The notes below the pieces were generated by a model that did not search any database, had not been told where the DNA came from, and saw nothing but the letters and a program-made list of their open reading frames with translations. A program made the translations under genes and the position numbers. Shown one piece after another: positions 1-8,640 of a stretch of 19,577 nt of DNA; the first letter of the stretch is position 1, and every line of letters begins with the position of its first letter. Location: positions 1 through 19,577 of the forward strand of contig JAPLHH010000114.1 in assembly GCA_026389735.1 (NCBI GenBank). Reading direction: 5' to 3'. The stretch comes from Chloroflexota bacterium. Its GTDB lineage: Bacteria > Chloroflexota > Dehalococcoidia > GIF9 > UBA5620.

Positions 1-68
1 CTGGCACCTGCTTCGGCCTCCCTGAGTATGCCGATGATCTGTTCTTCTCTGTGTCTCCGGCGTGCCAT
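1..68 (-). CDS. IS3-family transposase OrfA, N-terminal fragment (runs off the window)
   Basis: The ATG at 68-66 is preceded by a strong AGGAGGAGG ribosome binding site. The 22 visible codons read MARRRHREEQIIGILREAEA and continue with G and A. This matches the start of IS3-family OrfA proteins, whose consensus is roughly a basic start, then (T/R)EEQII.IL.EAEAG, the beginning of the helix-turn-helix that binds the IS ends. The catalytic DDE part (OrfB, normally made by -1 frameshifting) would lie to the left and cannot be assessed. Whether the element is complete is unknown. Confidence 0.8.
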   Translation of the reverse strand, partial: MARRRHREEQIIGILREAEAGA

Positions 69-141
69 AACGAGTCCTCCTCCTTTTTTTATTACCGGAA
101 GACTCTAATTATACTCGGCCTAGTTTACGGGGGTAAGGTCA
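1..141 (-). mobile_element. End of an IS3-family insertion sequence, cut by the window edge
   Basis: The first 141 bases look like the orfA-proximal end of an IS3-family element that continues beyond the window. Two things support this. The minus strand encodes a typical IS3 OrfA N-terminus at 68-1. The sequence reading inward from base 141 on the minus strand, TGACCTTACCCCCGTAAACT, starts with TGA and resembles the terminal inverted repeat of IS3 itself as I remember it (TGATC.TACCC..GTAA). The boundary at 141 rests on this resemblance; the other end and the target duplication are outside the window. IS3 elements usually duplicate 3-4 bp, which would be GTG or GTGT at 142-145. A TATAAT at 113-108 on the minus strand could be the element's -10 box, but no good -35 is seen. 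Confidence 0.75.
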
Positions 142-243
142 GTGTGGGCATACGGAAAACAGAATATAAAAAATAAATGGTGGTTTGACCTGGAAACTAT
201 AGATGATATTGTTCAGATTCCCCGGAGTATGAGAAATAAGTAA
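142..243 (+). pseudogene. Possible 3' tail of a gene disrupted by the IS element
   Basis: Directly next to the inferred IS boundary, the plus strand stays open for 33 codons and stops with TAA at 241-243. The same frame hits TAG at 121-123 inside the IS. The residues look protein-like, including KWWFDLETIDDIVQIPRS near the end, but I do not recognise the family. The reading fits a plus-strand gene whose 5' part lies on the far side of the IS. A 33-codon open frame can also occur by chance, so this is tentative. The rest of the gap (244-278) holds nothing I can name. Confidence 0.3.
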
Positions 244-278
244 CTGGACTGGCCTCTTTATGCTAGTTGGCTTTTGAT

Positions 279-614
279 TTACAGGCTGACGACATCACTA
301 TCCAGCATGGCCTGGATGGTTTTTACCATGTTTGTCGGTTTGCCGACTGCTAGCTCGTCTGTCAGCTCGAAGTATTCAAGGCAGGTGGTGCAGGCAAGAA
401 GCTCCACGCCCTGTTTCTCAAGCCGTTTTAAGAGTTCCAGCACTTTGGAGCCTTGACACAAAAGGCGTACCCCGGCATTCCAGAATATCAGGCTGCCTGG
501 CTTGTCTTCGCTTTCACCGAGCAATCGAAGAAAATTGGCCATTAGCATTGAGCCCAGTTGCTCATCACCTCTACCCAGCCCTTCGGATTGGATAAGAAAT
601 ATCTTCGTTCTCAT
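279..614 (-). CDS. DsrE/YedF-like small protein
   Basis: A 111-residue soluble protein resembling the C-terminal DsrE-like domain of YedF, a family linked to sulfur/selenium handling. Seen directly: an N-terminal beta strand then EGLGRGDEQLG (11-21), the stretch GVRLLCQGS (48-56) with Cys53, and ACTTCLEYF (74-82) with Cys75 and Cys78, followed by VGKPTNM (90-96). Full YedF proteins carry an N-terminal TusA/SirA domain before this region; here it is absent, so the protein stands alone. The substrate is not known for the family. The start is supported by AAAAGGAGG a few bases upstream of ATG. It follows the sugar isomerase gene by 79 nt and is the last gene of the minus-strand run before the IS. 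Function inferred by similarity only. Confidence 0.75.
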   Translation of the reverse strand: MRTKIFLIQSEGLGRGDEQLGSMLMANFLRLLGESEDKPGSLIFWNAGVRLLCQGSKVLELLKRLEKQGVELLACTTCLEYFELTDELAVGKPTNMVKTIQAMLDSDVVSL

Positions 615-693
615 ATAGGCCTCCTTTTATCGATTGTCATCAATAATAGCGATTGGGTGTTTGTGTAATCTTGGCCCGCGTGCCGTTCGACCC

Positions 694-1758
694 CTACTTC
701 GCTTCGCTCAGCCGCTTTTTAAGGTAGTCAATGGCTTTCACCGGTGTGGGGTCTATTTCGTAAAGGATTGCCAGGTAGTAGCTGACCCAATCGCCGAGGT
801 AAATCAGGCTCATCATCTGGCTCAGTTCGCTTTCGCCCTGGCTGTCTATGAGCTGGTGGCTGATGCTGTTCTGCTCCAGAAGCTCAGAGGTTACCTGGTA
901 GCGAATCAAGGTTCGGGGGTGGAGAGAAGGGCAGCGGAGCAGGACTGCATATACCGTGGAGGCTAATTCTGCGGGGAACTGGTAGCCGACGACGGCGTTG
1001 TGGTTGAGCTCGGGGAAGGTCTCGTGGAAAGCCCAGGCCTTGCTGTTCTCGTTAATCTGGGTTTTCCAGCGGCGGGCGACCGCAGAGAGAATGCCAGCAC
1101 CGTAAATCACGGCTATTTTGCCCTGCAGCTTGGTTGCCAGCTGCTTGGCTGGATTTGAGCTTGTGGGTATGGTCTCCTTCAGTTCTCCCAGCAGCTTCTC
1201 GAGGTCTTGAGTCATCGCCTCGACCTCAGCCGTTTTGTCCTTGAGGAGGCCTAGCTTCTGCAGGAAAGCTATGAGAGGTATGAAACTGTAGCCAAGGGCA
1301 GCTCGCGGCTGGTAAGTATGGTCTATAACGAACACTGGCACTTTGGCATTTTGAGCCAGGGCCTTCAGCTTGCCGCCGGTGGTCATGGCCAGCTTTTTGC
1401 ATTTCCCTTCCAGAGCCTGAGAGAAGGCGGAAAGCGTCTCTTCGGTATTTCCTGAATAGCTCGAGGCGATAATCAGTGTCCTCTCGTCAACAAAGGCTGG
1501 CAGGTCATAGTCCCGAGTGACGAAGACAATGGGCTTGGTTAGTTGTGAAACAAAATTGTGGAGCAAACCGCCGCCTATGGCTGAGCCCCCCATGCCCAGA
1601 ATAACCACTTTATCAATGTCGGCGTAATCTCGGGGTAGCTCAAAGTCTTTAGCCTTGCGCCAGGCAGTGCGGCATTGCTGGGGCAAGCCGTGAAGATGCT
1701 CCAGCATGTTTGCCGGGTCGAGCCGCCTGTATACATCTAAGTTATCTAGATTGACCAT
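694..1758 (-). CDS. Bifunctional phosphoglucose/phosphomannose isomerase
   Basis: A cytosolic enzyme interconverting glucose-6-P or mannose-6-P with fructose-6-P, feeding glycolysis/gluconeogenesis and sugar-nucleotide synthesis. At 354 residues it has the size of the archaeal/Chloroflexota PGI/PMI family (two SIS domains), much shorter than classical Pgi. Seen: GMGGSAIGG (55-63) at the first phosphate-binding loop, SSYSGNTEET (99-108) and the family signature from NENSKAW (236-242) to FPELNHN (248-254), whose Glu and His are the expected catalytic positions. The gene starts 3 nt after the stop of the phosphohexomutase, so the two are probably co-translated; together they convert hexose-6-P to hexose-1-P. 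The last codons include a repeat-like string (see findings). Confidence 0.92.
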   Translation of the reverse strand: MVNLDNLDVYRRLDPANMLEHLHGLPQQCRTAWRKAKDFELPRDYADIDKVVILGMGGSAIGGGLLHNFVSQLTKPIVFVTRDYDLPAFVDERTLIIASSYSGNTEETLSAFSQALEGKCKKLAMTTGGKLKALAQNAKVPVFVIDHTYQPRAALGYSFIPLIAFLQKLGLLKDKTAEVEAMTQDLEKLLGELKETIPTSSNPAKQLATKLQGKIAVIYGAGILSAVARRWKTQINENSKAWAFHETFPELNHNAVVGYQFPAELASTVYAVLLRCPSLHPRTLIRYQVTSELLEQNSISHQLIDSQGESELSQMMSLIYLGDWVSYYLAILYEIDPTPVKAIDYLKKRLSEAK

Positions 1759-1761
1759 ACT

Positions 1762-3186
1762 TTAAAGACCTAGCAACTTTCTGCCGCTTTCCAGCAGTTT
1801 CTGGACTTGCTCCGGGCTGTGACCTTCGGCATAGATGCGGACGAGCGGCTCGGTGCCGGAGAAACGGATTAGCAGCCAGGAATCATCAGCCAGGAGGTAG
1901 CGGTAGCCGTCGGTAGTATCCAGCTTTTCTACCCTTGTGCCGGCGATAGAGTCGATGGGACGCTGAGTAAGCTTCCGGGTGAGCTTCTGGCGGTCGCCCG
2001 GGGAAACGTGAAAATCCAGGCGGTCATAATAGTGTGGCCCTACCTTGATGAACAAATAGTCTAATAGCTGTGATGGGGTCTTGCCCGTTTTTATCATGAA
2101 GTCGAGGAAGTACAGGCCGGCGAGGATGCCATCGCGCTCAGGGACATGACCACGGAAGCCATAGCCGCCGCTCTCCTCACCGCCGATGAGGGCATCTTTC
2201 TCTATCATCAGCGGGGCTACATATTTGAAGCCTACCAGTGTCTCATAGACGGGTACATTGAAAAGCTTTCCCAGTTGGTCGATCATCACAGTATCGCTCA
2301 AGGTCTTGATTATGGCACCTCGCTCGCCACGGACCTCCAGAAAGTATAGGACGAGCAAGGCGAATACCTGATGCTGGTTGAGGAAGTTCCCTTTTTCATC
2401 GACGATACCGATTCGGTCGGCATCGCCGTCATTTGCCAGCCCAACATCTGCCTTCTGTTCCTTAATAAGGCTGGAAAGCTTGGTCAGGTTTTTGGCGATT
2501 GGCTCGGGGTTGACCCCTGGGAATGAAGGGTTACGCTCACCGTTAATTTCGGTGATTTCTATTTTTCCGCCTTGGAGAAGCGCCTTAAAGTAGCCGCCGC
2601 CGGCTCCATACATGGAGTCTACGAGAACTTTCAAGCGACTTTGGCGAATTAGTTCCAGGTCAACAAGTCGTTCTAGCTGCTTGAAGTAAACCGGAGCCGG
2701 GTCGAAGTAGGCTATGAGTCCGCTGTTCAGGCCGTCAGTCAGCGGGAGCCGCTTCACACCGCCTGTGGATAGCACCTCATTGGCATTCTTTTCTATTTCT
2801 GCGGCGACCTCAGAGGGAGCGCTGGCTCCGGCTTCATCCTTGTATTTGAAGCCGTTCCAGCGGGCCGGATTGTGGCTGGCGGTTATGATTATAGCCCCGG
2901 CTGACTTAGCGGCGGTGACGGCGTAGCTTATTACCGGCGTCGGCGCGGGCTTGGAGCAGAGGTTTACCTTAATTTTGTTGCCAGCAAGTACCTCGGCGGC
3001 AGCAGCGGCAAAATCTTCGGAAGCAAAACGGGTGTCATAGCCGATAACAAGCCCCTGTTTAGCTAGCCCGGCTTGGTTCAGATAGTTGGCTACACCTTGG
3101 GCGCAGGCCCGGACATTGTCGAAAGTAAAATCCTCGGCGATAACGGCTCGCCAGCCATCAGTGCCAAATTTGATAGTTTTATCCAT
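1762..3186 (-). CDS. Phosphoglucomutase/phosphomannomutase (alpha-D-phosphohexomutase)
   Basis: Moves phosphate between C1 and C6 of glucose or mannose, linking central metabolism to nucleotide-sugar supply. The 474-residue protein has all four family landmarks in order: TASHNP (102-107) with the phosphorylated Ser104, the metal loop DGDADR (253-258), the sugar loop GEESGG (336-341) and the phosphate-binding loop RFSGTEP (441-447). No key residue is missing. Substrate preference (Glc, Man or GlcN) cannot be read from sequence; pairing with a dual-specificity isomerase suggests broad hexose use. It follows metK by 16 nt. The ATG at 3186 lies within a couple of codons of the conserved IKFGTDGWR start of the family, which fixes the start. 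Confidence 0.93.
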   Translation of the reverse strand: MDKTIKFGTDGWRAVIAEDFTFDNVRACAQGVANYLNQAGLAKQGLVIGYDTRFASEDFAAAAAEVLAGNKIKVNLCSKPAPTPVISYAVTAAKSAGAIIITASHNPARWNGFKYKDEAGASAPSEVAAEIEKNANEVLSTGGVKRLPLTDGLNSGLIAYFDPAPVYFKQLERLVDLELIRQSRLKVLVDSMYGAGGGYFKALLQGGKIEITEINGERNPSFPGVNPEPIAKNLTKLSSLIKEQKADVGLANDGDADRIGIVDEKGNFLNQHQVFALLVLYFLEVRGERGAIIKTLSDTVMIDQLGKLFNVPVYETLVGFKYVAPLMIEKDALIGGEESGGYGFRGHVPERDGILAGLYFLDFMIKTGKTPSQLLDYLFIKVGPHYYDRLDFHVSPGDRQKLTRKLTQRPIDSIAGTRVEKLDTTDGYRYLLADDSWLLIRFSGTEPLVRIYAEGHSPEQVQKLLESGRKLLGL

Positions 3187-3202
3187 GTGCTCACTTTCTA
3201 AC

Positions 3203-4414
3203 TTATATTCCCGCCTCGGCCCTTATAATATCGGCCTTGTCCGTCTTCTCCCACGGCAGGTCGAGGTCATCTCTGCCAAAGTGCCCGTAAGTAGCTGTCT
3301 GCCTATAAATGGGACGGCGCAGGTCGAGATATCTAATGATGGCTTCAGGTCGGAAATCAAAGTGCTTTTTGATTAGTTCGAGTATAATTTTGTCAGGCAC
3401 CTTGCCGGTGCCGAAGGTCTCGACCGATAGCGACAGAGGATGGGCAACGCCGATGGCATAGGCGACCTGAACCTCAAGACGGTCGGCAAGGCCGGCAGCT
3501 ACCAGATTTTTGGCAGCGTATCGAGCCATGTAGCTGGCGGAACGGTCAACTTTGGTTGGGTCTTTGCCAGAAAAACAGCCACCACCGTGGCGGCAGGCAC
3601 CACCATAAGTATCAACCAGAATCTTACGGCCGGTGAAACCGGTGTCGGATACCGGCCCACCGATAACAAAGCGTCCGGCACTGTTAACGTAATATCTAGT
3701 TTTATCATCCAGCAGGTTAGCTGGAATAACAGCTTTTATAACCTTTTCTATTATGTCTTTCCGCATAGTATCCCGGTCGACATCGGGATCGTGGTGAGCG
3801 CCGATGACCACTGAGTCTATCCTCTTAGGTAAACCGTGGTTGTACTCTACAGTTACCTGAGATTTGCCATCAGGCCGAAGGTAAGGCAGGATTTTCTCCT
3901 TCCTCGCTTGGGCCAGGCGGCGGCACAGCTTATTGGCCAGCGAGATGGGCAGCGGCATAAGTTCAGGCGTCTCGGTGCAGGCGAAACCAAACATCATCCC
4001 CTGGTCACCGGCGCCGGTTTTATCCAGGTCGTCAGTGCCCTTGGGCTTCTCTCTCACTTCTATCGCCTGGCTAACACCTGCATTGATATCGGCTGACTGC
4101 TGCTTTATCGATACCAGGGTGCCGCAGCTCTGGTAGTCAAAACTGTACTCTGGCTTGGTGTAGCCGGCGTCTTTGATCACCTGGCGTACAATTTCGGGTA
4201 CTTCTATGTAGCACTTGGTGGTAATTTCACCCAAAACTATTACCAAGCCCACGGTCACGGCAACCTCGCAGGCAACCCTGGCAAAAGGGTCCTGTTCTAA
4301 TATGGCATCAAGGACGGCATCTGAAACCTGGTCACAGAGCTTGTCAGGATGCCCCTCAGTAACCGACTCCGAGACAAAAAAATAGGAAGCCGTAGTATTA
4401 AAGCTATTCGACAT
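3203..4414 (-). CDS. metK: S-adenosylmethionine synthetase
   Basis: Makes S-adenosylmethionine from methionine and ATP. The 403-residue protein is full length and bacterial-type. Visible motifs: [19 protein letters not shown] (21-39) with the ATP-binding His and Asp; SADINAGV in the flexible loop (107-114); [12 protein letters not shown] (134-145); and [19 protein letters not shown] (275-293), the P-loop-like region, in which Cys280 replaces the more common Ala. The start has GGAG at good spacing before ATG. It sits downstream of ahcY with a 146-nt gap that carries a palindromic repeat but no SAM-riboswitch core that I can recognise. SAM made here feeds methylation, including the DNA methyltransferase encoded further upstream. 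Confidence 0.97.
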   Translation of the reverse strand: MSNSFNTTASYFFVSESVTEGHPDKLCDQVSDAVLDAILEQDPFARVACEVAVTVGLVIVLGEITTKCYIEVPEIVRQVIKDAGYTKPEYSFDYQSCGTLVSIKQQSADINAGVSQAIEVREKPKGTDDLDKTGAGDQGMMFGFACTETPELMPLPISLANKLCRRLAQARKEKILPYLRPDGKSQVTVEYNHGLPKRIDSVVIGAHHDPDVDRDTMRKDIIEKVIKAVIPANLLDDKTRYYVNSAGRFVIGGPVSDTGFTGRKILVDTYGGACRHGGGCFSGKDPTKVDRSASYMARYAAKNLVAAGLADRLEVQVAYAIGVAHPLSLSVETFGTGKVPDKIILELIKKHFDFRPEAIIRYLDLRRPIYRQTATYGHFGRDDLDLPWEKTDKADIIRAEAGI

Positions 4415-4469
4415 TTTTCTCTCCTTCGTAAGAATCTCCTTATGAGAATACCTATTGCTATTTCCTTAT

Positions 4470-4524
4470 GTAGTTGCGACCCTTTAGGGTCGCCTTTTTA
4501 GCGAGGCTAAAGCCTCGCAACTAC
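4470..4524. repeat. Nested palindromic repeat between ahcY and metK
   Basis: A 10-bp inverted repeat (GTAGTTGCGA at 4470-4479, TCGCAACTAC at 4515-4524) encloses two hairpins. Hairpin 1 is GCGACCC-TTTA-GGGTCGC (4476-4493); hairpin 2 is GCGAGGC-TAAA-GCCTCGC (4501-4518). Read on opposite strands, both have the form GCGA-xxx-TTTA-xxx-TCGC with complementary changes in the variable part, so they look like two inverted copies of one unit. On the plus strand hairpin 1 is followed by CTTTTTAG, like a rho-independent terminator, but no plus-strand gene precedes it. The rest of the 4415-4560 gap shows only the metK ribosome binding site. Confidence 0.85.
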
Positions 4525-4560
4525 GTTAGTAAACATTAGGCAAGTAATTCCCTTTCCCGG

Positions 4561-5826
<1,266 letters not shown>

Positions 5827-5895
5827 CTACTCCTTAATTATAATTTATCTAAAATCTGTCTGCATGAAAGAGTACTTGAGCACAATATCCTGCCA

Positions 5896-6762
5896 TCATG
5901 TGAACTGCTCTGCCACATAATCAGGTATATCCAGCGCGCCAAGAAGGACTGGTTTCTGATGGCAATCACTGCCGCCGGTCATGAGCAGGTGGTGATTTTT
6001 AGTGAACCCAATGTAGTACGCAGTGGTCTTGGCATCGTTTCTCGAATGCCAACACTCGATACCATCAATGTATTCTAGCATATATCCTTCAATAATCTTC
6101 GTCTGCTCGTCTAAATCAGACGTTATGCTCACCAGGGATGTCCCGTTCGGGTCATTGGGGTGGGCAAGTACAAATATGCCGCCAGCGTTCCTGATCAACC
6201 TTGATGCTTCAGCGAGTGAAAGCGGGAACTTGGGGACATCCAACCTGACCAAATATCTATCAAATGCTTCCTGATGACTGCTGACAATCCCTTTTTCTAC
6301 CAGATATTTGGCTATGTGGGGACGCCCGAAGGCACCGTCGACACTGTCCTGTATCTTCTTGATGTCTTCCTCATCGAATCTTGCAATATTCTCTTTGTCG
6401 AATTCAGCATTCAGCTTCTCCAAAATTTCACGAGCTCTTATCTCTCTGCGCTCTCTTATCAATTCAAGTTTACTCTTTAGCTCCTGGTTGCCGATATCAT
6501 ACTGGTATCCCAGGAAGTCCAGGGAAATGGATCTGCCAGGTTCGGGGGGATACTGGAATGTTATATTCAATTCTACCCCGGTAATATAAGTTATGCCATA
6601 TTCTTTAGCCAGAGCGATTGCTCTTTCCTGGCCGTCTATAGAATCGTGGTCGGTTGTCGACATTAAATCGATATTTTTCTTCTTGGCTTCTCGGAGAACC
6701 TCTTCTATATGCAGATTACCATCCGAACAGGTCTTGGTATGGATGTGTAAGTCTATTTTCAT
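5896..6762 (-). CDS. PHP-domain phosphoesterase (RnaAM/TrpH-like)
   Basis: A 288-residue metal-dependent phosphoesterase of the PHP superfamily. The metal-binding signature is complete: DLHIHT (4-9) with His6/His8, Asp14 in the CSDGN stretch, TTDHD (36-40), Glu64 in GVELN, GRPHIA (146-151), AHPND (200-204) and GSDCH (264-268). GRPHIA in the middle is typical of the branch that includes 3',5'-nucleoside bisphosphate phosphatase/5'-3' exonuclease RnaAM, so that activity is the leading guess. The ATG follows the TAG stop of the P-loop kinase gene with no spacer, implying translational coupling. With the two kinase-like genes upstream it forms a three-gene unit. Substrate not determinable from sequence. 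Confidence 0.85.
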   Translation of the reverse strand: MKIDLHIHTKTCSDGNLHIEEVLREAKKKNIDLMSTTDHDSIDGQERAIALAKEYGITYITGVELNITFQYPPEPGRSISLDFLGYQYDIGNQELKSKLELIRERREIRAREILEKLNAEFDKENIARFDEEDIKKIQDSVDGAFGRPHIAKYLVEKGIVSSHQEAFDRYLVRLDVPKFPLSLAEASRLIRNAGGIFVLAHPNDPNGTSLVSITSDLDEQTKIIEGYMLEYIDGIECWHSRNDAKTTAYYIGFTKNHHLLMTGGSDCHQKPVLLGALDIPDYVAEQFT

Positions 6763-7365
6763 CTATTTCTTTTGCACGTTGATGATGTACCAGTCCTCAG
6801 GCCGGTCGTTACGGGTATCAACTATGAAGTGGATAACATTAAGGTTAGGATACAAGCCCTTTAAGTCATCCAGATTCACTTCTTCGAACCTCTTTTTATT
6901 GGTTAAGTAGGCTTCTTCGGTTAGTGCGTTTGATTCATAATCTTCTTTGGTGCGCTTTAGTATCCGCGCGATGGCCACTTCCTGTGGGCAGTCTGTCTGC
7001 ATGATGACGAAGGTCAGGTTGTGTTTGGCGGCTATGGCAGCGGCACGTCTCCTTAATGACTGCGTGACGAAGGTGGCATCGAGAATCACACCATCGCCCT
7101 TTCTTAGAATCTCCTCCGCTCGGGCGAACATCTCATCATAGACCATTGCCCGTTTATCCATATTAGAGGCGACTTTTTCATCAAATATGTCCTCGTTTTT
7201 CAGCACCTCCAGTCTAATCAGGTCAGTTCGAAGGAGCGGATAACCCTTAATCTTTGACACTTCCTCAGTCGTCTCGGTTTTCCAGGTACCGGGCAGGCCA
7301 CAAACAATAAGCAAGAAACCGGTCCCCAACTCGTTTTCCACAAATCCAGCAAACGGCTGTCTCAA
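6763..7365 (-). CDS. AAA_33-like P-loop kinase with altered Walker A motif
   Basis: A 200-residue P-loop protein resembling the small kinase-like ATPases (AAA_33 type) found alone or fused behind aminoglycoside-phosphotransferase-like domains. The Walker A is GLPGTWKT (23-30): the Gly normally preceding the Lys is Trp28 (TGG, one base from GGG). Lys29 and Thr30 remain. Further family-like parts are RTDLIR (46-51), DGVILDATF (91-99) and an Arg-containing lid around RILKRTKED (134-142). The start is TTG, chosen because AAAGGAGG lies 7 nt upstream and no ATG lies before the P-loop. It follows the phosphotransferase gene by 83 nt, the same order as in fused homologues. Substrate unknown; the Trp may impair or reshape nucleotide binding. 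Confidence 0.7.
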   Translation of the reverse strand: MRQPFAGFVENELGTGFLLIVCGLPGTWKTETTEEVSKIKGYPLLRTDLIRLEVLKNEDIFDEKVASNMDKRAMVYDEMFARAEEILRKGDGVILDATFVTQSLRRRAAAIAAKHNLTFVIMQTDCPQEVAIARILKRTKEDYESNALTEEAYLTNKKRFEEVNLDDLKGLYPNLNVIHFIVDTRNDRPEDWYIINVQKK

Positions 7366-7448
7366 TCTATTGCCTCCTTTTATCCGCTACTATATAGATA
7401 AGCCCAACGTTCGCCTGATCCGATTTAGCTTACTCCATTCCTAATATA

Positions 7449-8513
7449 TCATATATATGATTCGGCAAGCTCGAAATACCTCCTAGCAGCAGCCAGAACG
7501 CTTGTCTTTTCCTCCTCCGAGACATAGGGGTCATCGAACTTAAAGCTTTCCACCTTGCCTCGAACGTAAGCTCGATAGCACTTGTAGAAATTCAATAGTT
7601 GAGAGAGCTCTTTATCCTGACTCAGGCGGACATAGGCATTGACGAAAGCCTGGGACAGGTCAGCTCTCTGGTAACGGTCTAAGTCCATAGCCAGGAAGGC
7701 GACTTCGGAGGCGACATCACCATATCTGAACCTATCGTTAAACTCAATGCAGTCGTAGATATAGATTCCATTGCTGATACAGACATGGGCAGCGTGAAGG
7801 TCGCCGTGGCAATCTCTTATCCTGCCACTCGCTATTCGCTTCTGGAATAGGGACTTGTTCGACTTAAGAAAGTCATTTGTGTAAGCCTTGATACGATGGT
7901 ATTTTTGGTCGGATATTGAAATGCCCATGTACTTCTCGGTCTGGTTGAAGTTCTCTTCGGTATTTGTTGTAATAACATCTAGCTTCCCGTAGGCGCTGAT
8001 TTCGGGGCTTGTTCTGGCTTTGTCATGGAATGCTGCCAGCTTCTCGGCTACCCTTACCACCATCTCCTCTGTCACCTGGTCCTGAGGCAAAAGCCTATCC
8101 ATCATCCGCTCTCCGGGGAGCTGCTTCATTTTCACGGCATATTCGATTGTCTCCCCCTCGTCGCCAAGGCGGATTTGCCCCTGGCTGCTGACTATGGGGA
8201 CGACTTCCAAATAGATGTCGGGGCAAAGTCGTCTATTCAGTTCTATCTCCTGCTGGCAGAAGAAGCGGCGCTTTTCCAGTGTGGTGTAGTCCAGGAAGCC
8301 TAAGTCTACAGGTTTCTTGACCTTGTAAACGTAGTCGCCGGTGAGGAAGAGAAAGGACATCTGGGTCTGCACCAGCTCCACCTTTTTGGGGTTGTGAGGG
8401 TAGATTTCAGGTTTGAGTAGTGCTTTGACTAAAGATGGTGTTGCTGGCATGGTTTCAGTGTAAAACTTTTGATGGTGAGCTTCAAGCCTTTTAAGATAAT
8501 TTAGCAATGCCAT
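7449..8513 (-). CDS. Aminoglycoside-phosphotransferase-like kinase (APH family)
   Basis: A 354-residue APH/choline-kinase-fold protein. Seen: TGDYVYKVKKPVDLGFL (58-74) with the ATP-binding Lys; CHGDLHAAHV (235-244) with catalytic Asp238; and IYDCIEFND (252-260) supplying the metal-binding Asp254. These belong to the APH subfamily often fused to a C-terminal P-loop kinase and annotated as aminoglycoside phosphotransferase; nothing here indicates real drug resistance, and the physiological substrate is unknown. No ribosome binding site precedes the ATG at 8513, because a palindromic repeat begins 1 nt upstream; ATG at codon 22 is an alternative but also lacks one. It begins the APH - P-loop kinase - PHP cluster. 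Confidence 0.8.
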   Translation of the reverse strand: MALLNYLKRLEAHHQKFYTETMPATPSLVKALLKPEIYPHNPKKVELVQTQMSFLFLTGDYVYKVKKPVDLGFLDYTTLEKRRFFCQQEIELNRRLCPDIYLEVVPIVSSQGQIRLGDEGETIEYAVKMKQLPGERMMDRLLPQDQVTEEMVVRVAEKLAAFHDKARTSPEISAYGKLDVITTNTEENFNQTEKYMGISISDQKYHRIKAYTNDFLKSNKSLFQKRIASGRIRDCHGDLHAAHVCISNGIYIYDCIEFNDRFRYGDVASEVAFLAMDLDRYQRADLSQAFVNAYVRLSQDKELSQLLNFYKCYRAYVRGKVESFKFDDPYVSEEEKTSVLAAARRYFELAESYI

Positions 8514-8514
8514 T

Positions 8515-8604
8515 TGTCATTCTGAGCGAAGCGAAGAATCTAGACCCTTCACGGAGTTTACCCAGAGTGAGATTCTTCGATCGCTCCGCTCTCTCAGAAT
8601 GACA
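8515..8604. repeat. Palindromic repeat, ATTCT/AGAAT variant, two inverted half-units
   Basis: The ends form a perfect 12-bp inverted repeat: TGTCATTCTGAG (8515-8526) and CTCAGAATGACA (8593-8604). Each half can also fold on itself: ATTCT (8519-8523) with AGAAT (8535-8539), and ATTCT (8572-8576) with AGAAT (8596-8600). The core GAGCGAAGCGAAGAATCT of the left half resembles units at 10976-11039 and 12219-12301. It fills most of the gap between the Zn-ribbon/OB gene and the APH-like gene and almost touches the latter's start codon. No U-run follows on the minus strand, so it is not a classical terminator. Confidence 0.9.
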
Positions 8605-8640
8605 TAAAGCGAAAGGTTCATGGTGACAAAATAAGCGGTC

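Noticed and set aside
3440..3814. 124-codon plus-strand open frame inside metK
   Set aside because: metK is unmistakable on the other strand across the whole interval; the overlap is a shadow.
4476..4499. Rho-independent terminator on the plus strand (hairpin followed by five T)
   Set aside because: No plus-strand gene precedes it, and the structure is one arm of a larger symmetric repeat; the T-run is likely coincidental.
5837..5842. TATAAT as a -10 box for ahcY (minus strand)
   Set aside because: It lies directly beside the AAGGAG ribosome binding site, leaving no room for a leader, and no -35 box is found at normal spacing.
7449..8513. Antibiotic resistance gene
   Set aside because: The APH fold is shared with many housekeeping kinases; this subfamily is linked to P-loop kinases and nothing in the context suggests drug modification.
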